Of a stretch of DNA of 21,630 nt, positions 7,351-14,085 are shown one piece after another. The notes beneath the pieces are model-generated. The model did not search any database. It worked only from the letters and a program-made list of their open reading frames with translations, and had not been told where the DNA came from. The DNA lies in the NCBI GenBank assembly GCA_014874425.1, contig JACWAG010000462.1:1-21630 (forward strand), in the 5' to 3' direction. A program made the translations under genes and the position numbers. The first letter of the stretch is position 1. Every line of letters begins with the position of its first letter. The stretch is from Syntrophaceae bacterium. GTDB taxonomy: Bacteria > Desulfobacterota > Desulfomonilia > Desulfomonilales > Desulfomonilaceae.

Positions 7351-7671
7351 TCATTTGGCGTCAATATGCGAAATGACTTCCTCAACCCAGCCATAAGCTG
7401 CAATCATTGCGGGAAATCCTATTACAGTCGCTGACAACAGGGTCGCCTGCAAAAGGTCGTCTTGGGAAGCTCCAGCCTCTAAAGCGCGTCTGGCGTGTGA
7501 CTTGACCCCACCCATTGAACCCGCGCCGATTGAAATTCCGAGTTGAACCAAGTGCTGAGTTTTGGTTTCAAGATTTCCAGCTTTGGAACACAGTTCCCCC
7601 ACTTCTTTAAATTTACCGGCGATCTCACCATGATGTTCTATGAATTGTTTAAACACTTCGGGTAAATACAT
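7351..7671 (-). CDS. Carboxymuconolactone decarboxylase-fold (AhpD-like) small protein
   Basis: A 106-residue protein with the CMD helical core: KTQHLVQLGISIGAG, then KSHARRALEAGAS and DDLLQATLLSATVIGFPA, the usual last helices. AhpD-type members carry C-x2-C-x3-H for peroxide or thiol chemistry; here the positions hold Ser and Gly before the kept His (S-x2-G-x3-H), so AhpD-type disulfide redox at that site is not supported. The start at 7671 is chosen because AAAGGA precedes it by five bases; a TTG seven codons upstream overlaps that site. It has no signal peptide. It is convergent with the ECHDC3-like gene with 49 bp between the stops. The function is not predictable from the fold alone; related proteins are often annotated only by family. 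Confidence 0.8.
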   Translation of the reverse strand: MYLPEVFKQFIEHHGEIAGKFKEVGELCSKAGNLETKTQHLVQLGISIGAGSMGGVKSHARRALEAGASQDDLLQATLLSATVIGFPAMIAAYGWVEEVISHIDAK

Positions 7672-7918
7672 GTTGGTCCTTTCTTTGGTCAACTAATTAA
7701 CGCAAGATCCTAAAATAACCTTATAGATCAATTTATTCAGTACAAGAAGCATTTTAGAACATATCAAAAACAAATCAATTTGGGCTATCCTAGCTCCAAA
7801 TCGGTGTAAGTCTTAGATATAAATGCGTCGGTTGTTGACCATGCCATGGAATTATAGTAAACGGCTAGTAATTCGACAAATAAATCATATTTAAGCGCAG
7901 GCGCCTTGGAAAGGAGTC

Positions 7919-8890
7919 ATGAATTTGCGAGTTTTGTCTGGTATTCAACCAAGTGGAGCGCTTCATCTGGGAAACTATCTAGCGATGATGAAACCGATGA
8001 TCTCTTATATGGATCGTAGCCAACTGTTCGTATTTGTAGTTAACATGCACGCAATGACAAGCGTTACAGACGGCGAGAAACTTGCCGAGGGCACGCTTGA
8101 AGCGGCGTCGGATTTCCTGGCCTTAGGTTTGGACCCTCACCGGTCAATATTCTGGGTTCAGTCCGACGTGCCGGAAGTCGTAGAATTGGCATGGATACTG
8201 ACTTGCATTACGCCAATGGGTTTGCTGGAACGTTGCCACTCGTATAAGGATAAAGTAGCCAAGGGTATTTCTCCTAATCATGGTCTTTTTGCTTACCCTG
8301 TGTTGATGGCCGCCGATATCCTCCTTTATCAGGCAAATGTTGTGCCAGTAGGGAAGGATCAAAAGCAGCATATCGAGGTTACCAGAGACATTGCGATCAA
8401 ATTTAACAGTATTTACGGAGATACCTTTATCATTCCTGAAGGTGAAATAAGTGATCAGGTAGCTACTGTCCCCGGCATTGACGGACAAAAGATGTCCAAG
8501 TCCTATGGCAACACAATTGAGATATTTCTGGATGAAAAGAGCCTTCGAAAAAGGGTAATGAGCGTGAAGACCGATTCCATCCCTGTTGATCAGCCCAAAG
8601 ATCCGGAAACGTGCAACCTGTTCCAGATTTATAGACATTTTGCTCCTAAAGGACGTGTAGAAGAAGTGAAACGTTTATATATCGAAGGAGGCGCGTCTTA
8701 CGGGGTTGTCAAAAAGGAACTGGCGGAAATACTCTGGGAGCTTTTCCGTGGACCTCGGCAGGAGAAACAAAAACTTCTAGGTGATCCCGGTTACATAAGA
8801 TCAGTTTTGGCCGACGGGGCTAAAAAGGCCAGAGAGATCGCGACCCCCACCATCGAAGACGTTCGCAGGAAAATAGGTGTGAAATATTAG
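7919..8890 (+). CDS. trpS: Tryptophanyl-tRNA synthetase
   Basis: A 323-residue class Ic synthetase that charges tRNA-Trp with tryptophan using ATP. The N-terminus LSGIQPSGALHLGNY carries the HIGH-type motif (HLGN, residues 16-19), the second signature is KMSKS at 191-195, and the middle segment GLFAYPVLMAADILLY and VPVGKDQKQHIEVTRDIA line the tryptophan/ATP pocket as in bacterial TrpS. The length is normal. AAGGAG sits only two bases before the ATG, which is close, but the family N-terminus agrees with this start. The gene nth follows after 33 bp on the same strand, probably co-transcribed. The 247-bp upstream gap shows a TTGACC at 7835-7840 without a convincing -10 partner, and no T-box-like leader that I can recognise. 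Confidence 0.96.
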   Translation: MNLRVLSGIQPSGALHLGNYLAMMKPMISYMDRSQLFVFVVNMHAMTSVTDGEKLAEGTLEAASDFLALGLDPHRSIFWVQSDVPEVVELAWILTCITPMGLLERCHSYKDKVAKGISPNHGLFAYPVLMAADILLYQANVVPVGKDQKQHIEVTRDIAIKFNSIYGDTFIIPEGEISDQVATVPGIDGQKMSKSYGNTIEIFLDEKSLRKRVMSVKTDSIPVDQPKDPETCNLFQIYRHFAPKGRVEEVKRLYIEGGASYGVVKKELAEILWELFRGPRQEKQKLLGDPGYIRSVLADGAKKAREIATPTIEDVRRKIGVKY

Positions 8891-8923
8891 AGTATTGGAT
8901 ATAACTATATATACTTACAGAGG

Positions 8924-9586
8924 ATGTGTTTCATAGAAGTTAAAATAGATAAAATTGTGGAAATACTCCGTGAAGCGGTTATGGCAATGAGAGTCCCAAT
9001 TGTAACAGAGATTTCTCAACATAGACGCTCTCCGTTCGAGGTCCTAATTGCAACGGTTTTGTCACTGAGGACAAAAGATGAGGTGACGCGTTCCGCATCC
9101 AAACGTTTATTTGAAAAAGCCACAACTCCACATGATTTAATAACGTTGGGAGAATCTCAAATAGCCCAGCTAATATTTCCTGTGGGGTTCTACAAAACCA
9201 AAGCTAAGACGCTGATATCCCTTTGTAAAATAATTATAGAAGATTATCAGGGGGAAGTCCCGGACAATTTGGATGAACTCTTGAAACTCAAGGGTGTTGG
9301 ACGGAAGACTGCGAATCTAGTGATGACGCTGGGACACGGAAAACTTGGCATCTGTGTAGATACTCACGTGCACAGAATAAGCAACAGACTCGGATATGTG
9401 GAGACCAAAACCCCCGATCAAACAGAGATGGCTTTGCGTGAAAAGTTACCTACGAAATACTGGATTGAGTATAATGACCTTTTGGTAACATGGGGTCAAA
9501 ACATATGCAAACCTATATCGCCATTCTGTTCGAAATGCGCCATCAGCGGCTATTGCCATCAGGTGGGTGTGACAAAGAGCAGATGA
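8924..9586 (+). CDS. nth: Endonuclease III (DNA glycosylase/AP lyase)
   Basis: A 220-residue HhH-GPD base-excision repair enzyme that removes oxidised pyrimidines and nicks at AP sites. The helix-hairpin-helix LKGVGRKTANLV holds the catalytic Lys128, and VDTHVHR holds Asp146, 18 residues later as in E. coli Nth (Lys120/Asp138). The C-terminal iron-sulfur loop is complete: C-x6-C-x2-C-x5-C in the last 30 residues. At the site of the usual LSAQ-T-D segment it has LSLRTKDE, so the conserved Gln is replaced by Arg. The start is uncertain: an AGAGG touches the ATG at 8924 with no spacer, and no better start is seen before the conserved region near residue 25. It is the second gene of a likely trpS-nth unit. 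Confidence 0.92.
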   Translation: MCFIEVKIDKIVEILREAVMAMRVPIVTEISQHRRSPFEVLIATVLSLRTKDEVTRSASKRLFEKATTPHDLITLGESQIAQLIFPVGFYKTKAKTLISLCKIIIEDYQGEVPDNLDELLKLKGVGRKTANLVMTLGHGKLGICVDTHVHRISNRLGYVETKTPDQTEMALREKLPTKYWIEYNDLLVTWGQNICKPISPFCSKCAISGYCHQVGVTKSR

Positions 9587-9607
9587 CATCTTTAGGAAAT
9601 TTAATCT

Positions 9608-10195
9608 TTATTTATCTTTCATAATTGGCTGAGAACGGGTCGCGTCGGAGGATAAAGCGTGAGACACTTTCTTTTGAGCCCTGGACGTTTGGATCCTTAA
9701 ACTTAGAAAATAGCCAGCTAATCCTAAAGGTGTGGCGACTATGAAAGACCCCACAACCCATCGCAAAAGGATGTCGCCGCCAAGGGCCAAAAACTGAGCG
9801 CAAGCGTCGCCGAGATTTTTAGCATCGAGAATCGGGGTTATCAAAAGGTAGAATTCATGGAAATCTCTCACCGGAGGTCTATGTAACAAGAATGATCCAA
9901 TAAGATAAAATCCATAGTACATGGGTCCCACTGAGATAGGATTGTTAACCCAGGTAAACGCAAAAGCGACTAGAAGGTTGAACGGCACGATTAACCTTAA
10001 TAAACCCATACAAATTGTTTGGCCGCCCAACGGTATGCCCACTCCGACGAACAACCCCACAAAAACTCCCCTAGCGTCATACCAAGGTGGGTTTTGGGAT
10101 CGAATAAACGGATCTACAAAAACTCGCTTTATCTTGGTGAAAAGTTTTTTCAGATAGCCGGTAAAACTGTAGAAAGTGTTATTAAAGGCTAACAA
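9608..10195 (-). CDS. DUF2062 membrane protein
   Basis: A 195-residue integral membrane protein of the DUF2062 family. Family marks are the Pro-rich entry to the first membrane helix (NPPWYDARGVFVGLFVGVG), the following PLGGQTICMGLLRLI, and the conserved TWVNNPISVGPMYYGFYLIG. Two further hydrophobic stretches near residues 100-115 and 140-165 (the latter ending GLAGYFLS) are present. The only start possible is TTG at 10195: an in-frame TAG lies two codons upstream and no ATG or GTG occurs before the conserved part. The family's biochemical role is not established; members are sometimes found near lipid or glycan genes. The C-terminus is basic and polar. It is convergent with nth (21 bp between stops). 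Confidence 0.85.
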   Translation of the reverse strand: MLAFNNTFYSFTGYLKKLFTKIKRVFVDPFIRSQNPPWYDARGVFVGLFVGVGIPLGGQTICMGLLRLIVPFNLLVAFAFTWVNNPISVGPMYYGFYLIGSFLLHRPPVRDFHEFYLLITPILDAKNLGDACAQFLALGGDILLRWVVGSFIVATPLGLAGYFLSLRIQTSRAQKKVSHALSSDATRSQPIMKDK

Positions 10196-10234
10196 GACCT
10201 ATTTCCGTTTAGATAAAAGGTAATTCTTCGGCCC

Positions 10235-10268
10235 AAAAACGAACCGGCGTCTCTATGGTAGACGCCGG
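10235..10268 (-). terminator. Probable terminator of the Pro/Thr-rich protein gene
   Basis: A perfect 9-bp stem, CCGGCGTCT (10244-10252) and AGACGCCGG (10260-10268), with a seven-base loop. On the minus strand five T follow after a four-base gap (10239-10235); on the plus strand the trailing sequence is AT-rich without a T-run. It lies between the Pro/Thr-rich gene and the DUF2062 gene, both on the minus strand. Confidence 0.55.
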
Positions 10269-10346
10269 AAATATTTTAAGACATCAAAGAGGAAAAACCA
10301 GAAACCAATTCGCTTCAGGAATATTTAAAAGAGCTGCAGGGTCTTA

Positions 10347-10937
10347 CTAGTTCTTTTGATTCTGTTTACCCCATTGAAATTTGGTCTGCAATTCCTCCGA
10401 GTTGGATTCGGTTTGCCCCCACTTCATCTTTTTGGCTGCTGGCCTATCTTGATCATCATGGTTTGTGCTGGACGCCTCATTACCATTACCAGACGCGTTA
10501 ACATTGGCTGGCGGTGTTGATCCAGGGGCCGTCTCGGCGGGTGTGGGGGAAACTGACGGCGTTACTCGTGATGGAGGAGTCGGGGTTGTGGGTGTCGACC
10601 GCCGTGTCGATGTAGGACCGCTGATATTTGTCCTGATAGGCGGAGCGGTTCGAACAACCGGCTCAGGTTGAATGGGAACGGATGACCTCGTAGTCGGACC
10701 TACTGCTGGTTTGGTCTCAGGAATCAGGTCCTTGGTCTTGTACGTGTCATAAATTTCTTGGTCTCCAAATGTTGGGCCCTGTTGAGTTTTGTTGAAATCT
10801 ATGGAAAAATCCTTGTCAGTTATTTGAGCGCTGGTAGGAGGTTCTTGTCCCCAATACATCTCCTCTTCAGCAATACTAAGCGCCGGCGGAGAGAGGGTCA
10901 TAAATACCATCAAAAACGCGCCTACTATCTTTTTCAT
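10347..10937 (-). CDS. Exported Pro/Thr-rich low-complexity protein with Trp-Gly motifs
   Basis: A 196-residue protein with a good signal peptide: MKK, a hydrophobic core IVGAFLMVFMTL and a likely cut after SIA near residue 23. The mature protein starts EEEMYWGQEPP; residues about 75-150 are a disordered Pro/Thr/Ser tract; the end carries two related motifs, MKWGQTESN and FQWGKQNQ. The three aromatic/basic-Trp-Gly-Gln/Lys elements bracket the disordered tract. The start is firm: AAGGAG is seven bases upstream, and a strong promoter lies at 11008-11037. I do not recognise a family. The tract looks like a cell-envelope spacer, and the Trp motifs look like short binding elements, but this is inference. 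No lipobox or membrane anchor other than the signal peptide is visible. Confidence 0.7.
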   Translation of the reverse strand: MKKIVGAFLMVFMTLSPPALSIAEEEMYWGQEPPTSAQITDKDFSIDFNKTQQGPTFGDQEIYDTYKTKDLIPETKPAVGPTTRSSVPIQPEPVVRTAPPIRTNISGPTSTRRSTPTTPTPPSRVTPSVSPTPAETAPGSTPPANVNASGNGNEASSTNHDDQDRPAAKKMKWGQTESNSEELQTKFQWGKQNQKN

Positions 10938-11007
10938 GAAAAAACTCCTTTCGAGGTCGGGAACATGGTTACAGGGGCTCTCCCCGCGATACTAATATTT
11001 TAACAAT

Positions 11008-11037
11008 ATTATATAACAAAACTCTTTAACTAGTCAA
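11008..11037 (-). promoter_or_regulatory. Strong sigma-70-type promoter of the Pro/Thr-rich protein gene
   Basis: On the minus strand TTGACT (11037-11032), an 18-bp spacer and a perfect TATAAT (11013-11008). The leader of about 65 nt contains a small GGGG-AGAG-CCCC hairpin near 10976-10987 and the AAGGAG ribosome site. Confidence 0.7.
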
Positions 11038-11116
11038 CTTTTTACGAATATTCTATAGATGACGCCATATTGGAAGGCGATATAGCCAGAATGGCTATTT
11101 CTGAAAACGCTAATAA

Positions 11117-11758
11117 TTATACTCCTCTGAGTTCATCCGGCCATATTTGCTTGTGTAACTGTAACTGAAGCCGGATCTCCAGGTTGTCATAGAGCATCCA
11201 ATCAGCCAATTCACGTGGTGATAACCTGCCAAACGCAGTGGACATCAAAATTTCCTTGCAGGACCCGATTAAATTCTTACGGCAAATTTCCGCTGCCCAA
11301 TTGTAATCCCTCCTGTCGGTCACGACGAATTTGACTTGATCAATTGGCCTCAATCTCTCCAAATTGCCCCAATCCATCATATGGCTTTGTCCACTACCTG
11401 GGCATTTAATATCCATGATGGCGATCGCCTTCTCAGGCAACACTGATATATTCATTGAGCCATTCGTTTCCACCAATACGATGCGCTGTTCCATTAAAAG
11501 ACGCTCTATAAGTTCCAATGAACTGGATTGAAGAAGCGGTTCCCCTCCAGTCACCAATACATGCTTCATCCCGAGTTCCTCGACGGCTTGAACGACGTCG
11601 CCGACACTCATTTGCTCGCCTTCCGCCCACGCGTAATGGGTGTCACAATAGGTGCATCTAAGATTGCAACCGGTAAGTCTGACAATCGTGAAAGGCAATC
11701 CTGCGAAAGAGGATTCTCCCTGTATACTTTTGAAAATTTCACAAACTGTTAAATTCAT
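11117..11758 (-). CDS. queE: 7-carboxy-7-deazaguanine synthase
   Basis: A 213-residue radical SAM enzyme that converts 6-carboxy-tetrahydropterin to 7-carboxy-7-deazaguanine in the queuosine/7-deazapurine pathway. The N-terminus EIFKSIQGESSFAG, the cluster motif C31-x3-C35-x2-C38 (GCNLRCTYCDT), the SAM-binding VTGGEPLLQ, and ETNGS are all characteristic of QueE, as is the short length of the enzyme. DIKCPGSG is the segment that binds substrate and Mg. The start is unclear because neither the ATG at 11758 nor an in-frame GTG at 11770 has a good ribosome site; I take the ATG, which begins right before the family N-terminus. No queC, queD or queF lies in the window, so the pathway is scattered. 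The upstream gap is shared with the divergent ASKHA gene. Confidence 0.95.
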   Translation of the reverse strand: MNLTVCEIFKSIQGESSFAGLPFTIVRLTGCNLRCTYCDTHYAWAEGEQMSVGDVVQAVEELGMKHVLVTGGEPLLQSSSLELIERLLMEQRIVLVETNGSMNISVLPEKAIAIMDIKCPGSGQSHMMDWGNLERLRPIDQVKFVVTDRRDYNWAAEICRKNLIGSCKEILMSTAFGRLSPRELADWMLYDNLEIRLQLQLHKQIWPDELRGV

Positions 11759-11952
11759 ATGTTGTGTCACGTTATTTAAATGAGATATTCTAAAACAATA
11801 ATAAGATACAACACAGTCATGCGCATTTAAACGTATGTTAATATAATTACAAATTAACCCTTAGAGGATATTTTTGAAACTGGCTCCGGTCTAAGACCTC
11901 GTTCAAGAATTGTTCGAAGCGTTTGCGCTACATTTGTCATGGTGGAGTAATT

Positions 11953-13881
11953 ATGATTGAAAGAATCAAGGTTCGATTTCTTCCCGACAATATTACTGTT
12001 GAAACAATGGTCGGAGAATCATTACTCGACGCGGCCCTGGATGCGGGTGTGTTCATACCTGCCGCCTGCGGAGGATCAGGCGCCTGCGGCCAATGTAAGG
12101 TCAAGGTGATTCAAGGAGCGGTCAACGCTGAATCGACCGAAAAGATTCTTCCTCAAGAACGGGATGAGGGCTTTGTTCTTGCCTGCCAGACCAAATTGGT
12201 GGGAGATGTCACAATAGAAGTCCCAAAGGCTAAAGTTGGGCGAAAGGTCATCCCCCGTGATGAAGCGGAACGCATGAAGACTATGGCCCGGCCAATGGAA
12301 TCTCCCATAATTCCGGAACTCAATCCGATGACAATGACGGTGCTCATGAATCCGCCGTCTCCCAAGTTGGAGGACAATACAAGTGACTATGAGCGCATTA
12401 TAAGGGAACTCAAAGTCGACCATGGGCTGTCCCCAGTCATTGCTGCGCTAGATGTCCTGAAAGTTCTTCCAGGCGAAATCCGCGAACAGGACTGGAATTT
12501 CACCGCGATATTAAAACCCGAGTGTCTTCCGGGGATTGAACCTTATTACCGGTTGCTAAAAGTTTCCGCCGGCAGGAAGGTCCCATTGAGAACGGCGCTG
12601 GCTGTCGATATTGGAACTACGTCGCTCTGGGCCGAGCTGATTAACATCGAATCCGGAGAAGTCCTTGCGCGATCATCCCGCTACAACCCCCAGATTTCGA
12701 TGGGTGACGATGTAATAAGCAGAATTGTGTTTGCTTTGAAGAAAGAAGGGTCTGAGAAACTGCAGCAGGCAGTGGTGCAGGGCTTAAACCAAATAATTAA
12801 TGAAATACTCGAAAAAAGTGGGATTCCAAAGAATTCCATCAATTATATGGTGGCGGCAGGCAATACTGTCATGACTCATTTGTTCATGGGTTTGTATCCG
12901 AGGTTCCTGAGACAAACCCCATATGTTCCAGTGGCTCAAAATATAGAACCTGTTCCAGCCCGAAGTCTTGGTCTTGATATGCCTGAAGAGTCGTTTGCCT
13001 GTGTGTTTCCGGGTGTAGCGTCCTATGTCGGGGGTGATATCGTTAGTGGTGTTCTGGCTAACGGAATGTGGGATTCAGACCTAATGACCCTTTTTATAGA
13101 TATCGGCACAAATGGGGAAATAGTGGCCGGCAACAGGGACATGCTAATGACAGCGTCATGTTCCGCAGGGCCAGCGTTCGAAGGTGGCGGTTTGCAACAT
13201 GGAATGCGAGCGGCGCCGGGAGCGATAGAAGGCGTCCTAATTGATCCGGAAACGTTCGAACCAATGATAAAGACAATTGACGCCAAACCGGCAGTTGGAA
13301 TTTGCGGTTCAGGCATCATAAACATTATTTCTCAAATGCTTCGAATAGGTATTTTAAACCAAAACGCAAAGTTTGCTCAGGACTTGGGGACAGACAGAAT
13401 AAGAAAAGGAACAAGTGGTTTTGAATATGTGATTTGCAGGGCCGCTGAAAGCGGCTTGAACGAGGACATCACACTCAGCGAGGTTGATCTGGATAATATC
13501 TTGCGTGCAAAAGCAGCCATGTTTTCGGGATATACGTGTTTACTGGAAAAGATCGGCCTGAGCGTCGAAGAACTCGACCGTGTTATAATCGCCGGAGCGT
13601 TTGGAAGTTTCATTAATCTGGATCATGCAGTGACGATAGGGCTGCTTCCCGACATTCCGAGAGAAAAATTTTCTTTTATTGGTAATTCATCTCTCAAGGG
13701 GGCCCGTTTGGCTGTTATGGATCGAGACTTGATGGAGAAATCGAGGGAGATAGCCCGGGCTATGATGAATGTAGAGTTATCTGAGGACCATGCTTATATG
13801 GATAATTTCATGGCCGCTCTTTTTTTACCGCATACTCGAATGCAATTGTTTCCTTCAGTAAAGTTAGGCGCCTCTGGATAA
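11953..13881 (+). CDS. 2Fe-2S ferredoxin/ASKHA ATPase fusion, corrinoid-activating (RACo-like) protein
   Basis: A 642-residue protein. Residues 1-95 are a plant-type 2Fe-2S ferredoxin domain with C39-x5-C45-x2-C48 and C78. A linker leads to about residue 205, where an ASKHA-fold ATPase of the DUF4445/RACo type begins: ALAVDIGTTSLWAELI (phosphate 1), later TLFIDIGTNGEIVAG, FEGGGLQHGMRAAPGA and VGICGSGIINI, then IIAGAFGSFINLDHA. Proteins of this design use ATP hydrolysis and the cluster to reduce inactive Co(II) corrinoids back to Co(I) in corrinoid iron-sulfur proteins or methyltransferases. The start at 11953 has GGTGGAG five bases upstream; the open frame ten codons further up does not fit the ferredoxin domain. 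No corrinoid protein or methyltransferase is in the window, so its client is unknown. ppdK follows 204 bp downstream. Confidence 0.9.
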   Translation: MIERIKVRFLPDNITVETMVGESLLDAALDAGVFIPAACGGSGACGQCKVKVIQGAVNAESTEKILPQERDEGFVLACQTKLVGDVTIEVPKAKVGRKVIPRDEAERMKTMARPMESPIIPELNPMTMTVLMNPPSPKLEDNTSDYERIIRELKVDHGLSPVIAALDVLKVLPGEIREQDWNFTAILKPECLPGIEPYYRLLKVSAGRKVPLRTALAVDIGTTSLWAELINIESGEVLARSSRYNPQISMGDDVISRIVFALKKEGSEKLQQAVVQGLNQIINEILEKSGIPKNSINYMVAAGNTVMTHLFMGLYPRFLRQTPYVPVAQNIEPVPARSLGLDMPEESFACVFPGVASYVGGDIVSGVLANGMWDSDLMTLFIDIGTNGEIVAGNRDMLMTASCSAGPAFEGGGLQHGMRAAPGAIEGVLIDPETFEPMIKTIDAKPAVGICGSGIINIISQMLRIGILNQNAKFAQDLGTDRIRKGTSGFEYVICRAAESGLNEDITLSEVDLDNILRAKAAMFSGYTCLLEKIGLSVEELDRVIIAGAFGSFINLDHAVTIGLLPDIPREKFSFIGNSSLKGARLAVMDRDLMEKSREIARAMMNVELSEDHAYMDNFMAALFLPHTRMQLFPSVKLGASG

Positions 13882-14084
13882 TGACAGCGCCCCAATTTTC
13901 TTTACAATTTTGTTGCCTTGAAAGTGAAATATTTGATAAACTTATAATTCTCTGCATTGCATTTTGCATAATTTGGGTCTTGGAAATCCGGAAAAGGGGA
14001 AAGATTATGGTCATAATAGTCGACATCTTTCCCAAATTGGTAAGCCTTTTGAATATATGTATAAAACATCAATACGGAGAGTAA
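13881..14084 (+). CDS. Doubtful 67-codon ORF bridging the ASKHA gene and ppdK
   Basis: The ATG overlaps the ASKHA stop by one base (TAATG) and the stop lies one base before the ppdK ATG. The peptide has two hydrophobic stretches (LIILCIAFCIIWVLEI and MVIIVDIFPKLVSLL) and so could be a small membrane protein. Against it: no ribosome site before the ATG, AT-rich codons unlike the neighbours, long reading frames on the opposite strand too, and a candidate promoter plus inverted repeat inside it. Most likely this is leader DNA of ppdK. Confidence 0.15.
   Translation: MTAPQFSLQFCCLESEIFDKLIILCIAFCIIWVLEIRKRGKIMVIIVDIFPKLVSLLNICIKHQYGE
13918..13948 (+). promoter_or_regulatory. Candidate promoter of ppdK
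   Basis: TTGAAA at 13918-13923 and a perfect TATAAT at 13943-13948, with a rather long 19-bp spacer. The leader would be about 130 nt and include the inverted repeat at 13997-14033. Confidence 0.35.
13997..14033 (+). repeat. Inverted repeat in the ppdK leader
   Basis: GGGAAAGAT (13997-14005) and ATCTTTCCC (14025-14033) are perfect inverted repeats around a 19-base loop; the loop side also holds ATTATG-GT-CATAAT (14004-14017), which overlaps the left arm by two bases. No T-run follows, so it is not a terminator. It may be a leader RNA hairpin or an operator, 52 bp before the ppdK ATG. Confidence 0.5.
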
Positions 14085-14085
14085 G

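Noticed and set aside
7835..7863. trpS promoter starting at TTGACC
   Set aside because: The hexamer at 17-bp spacing (TAAACG) is poor, and the better TATAGT is only 12 bp away, so no call was made.
8144..8638. 164-codon minus-strand ORF inside trpS
   Set aside because: Antisense shadow of the synthetase gene; no independent support.
11084..11100. Small hairpin ATAGCC/GGCTAT downstream of queE
   Set aside because: Only six pairs and no T-run on either strand, so it does not support a terminator.
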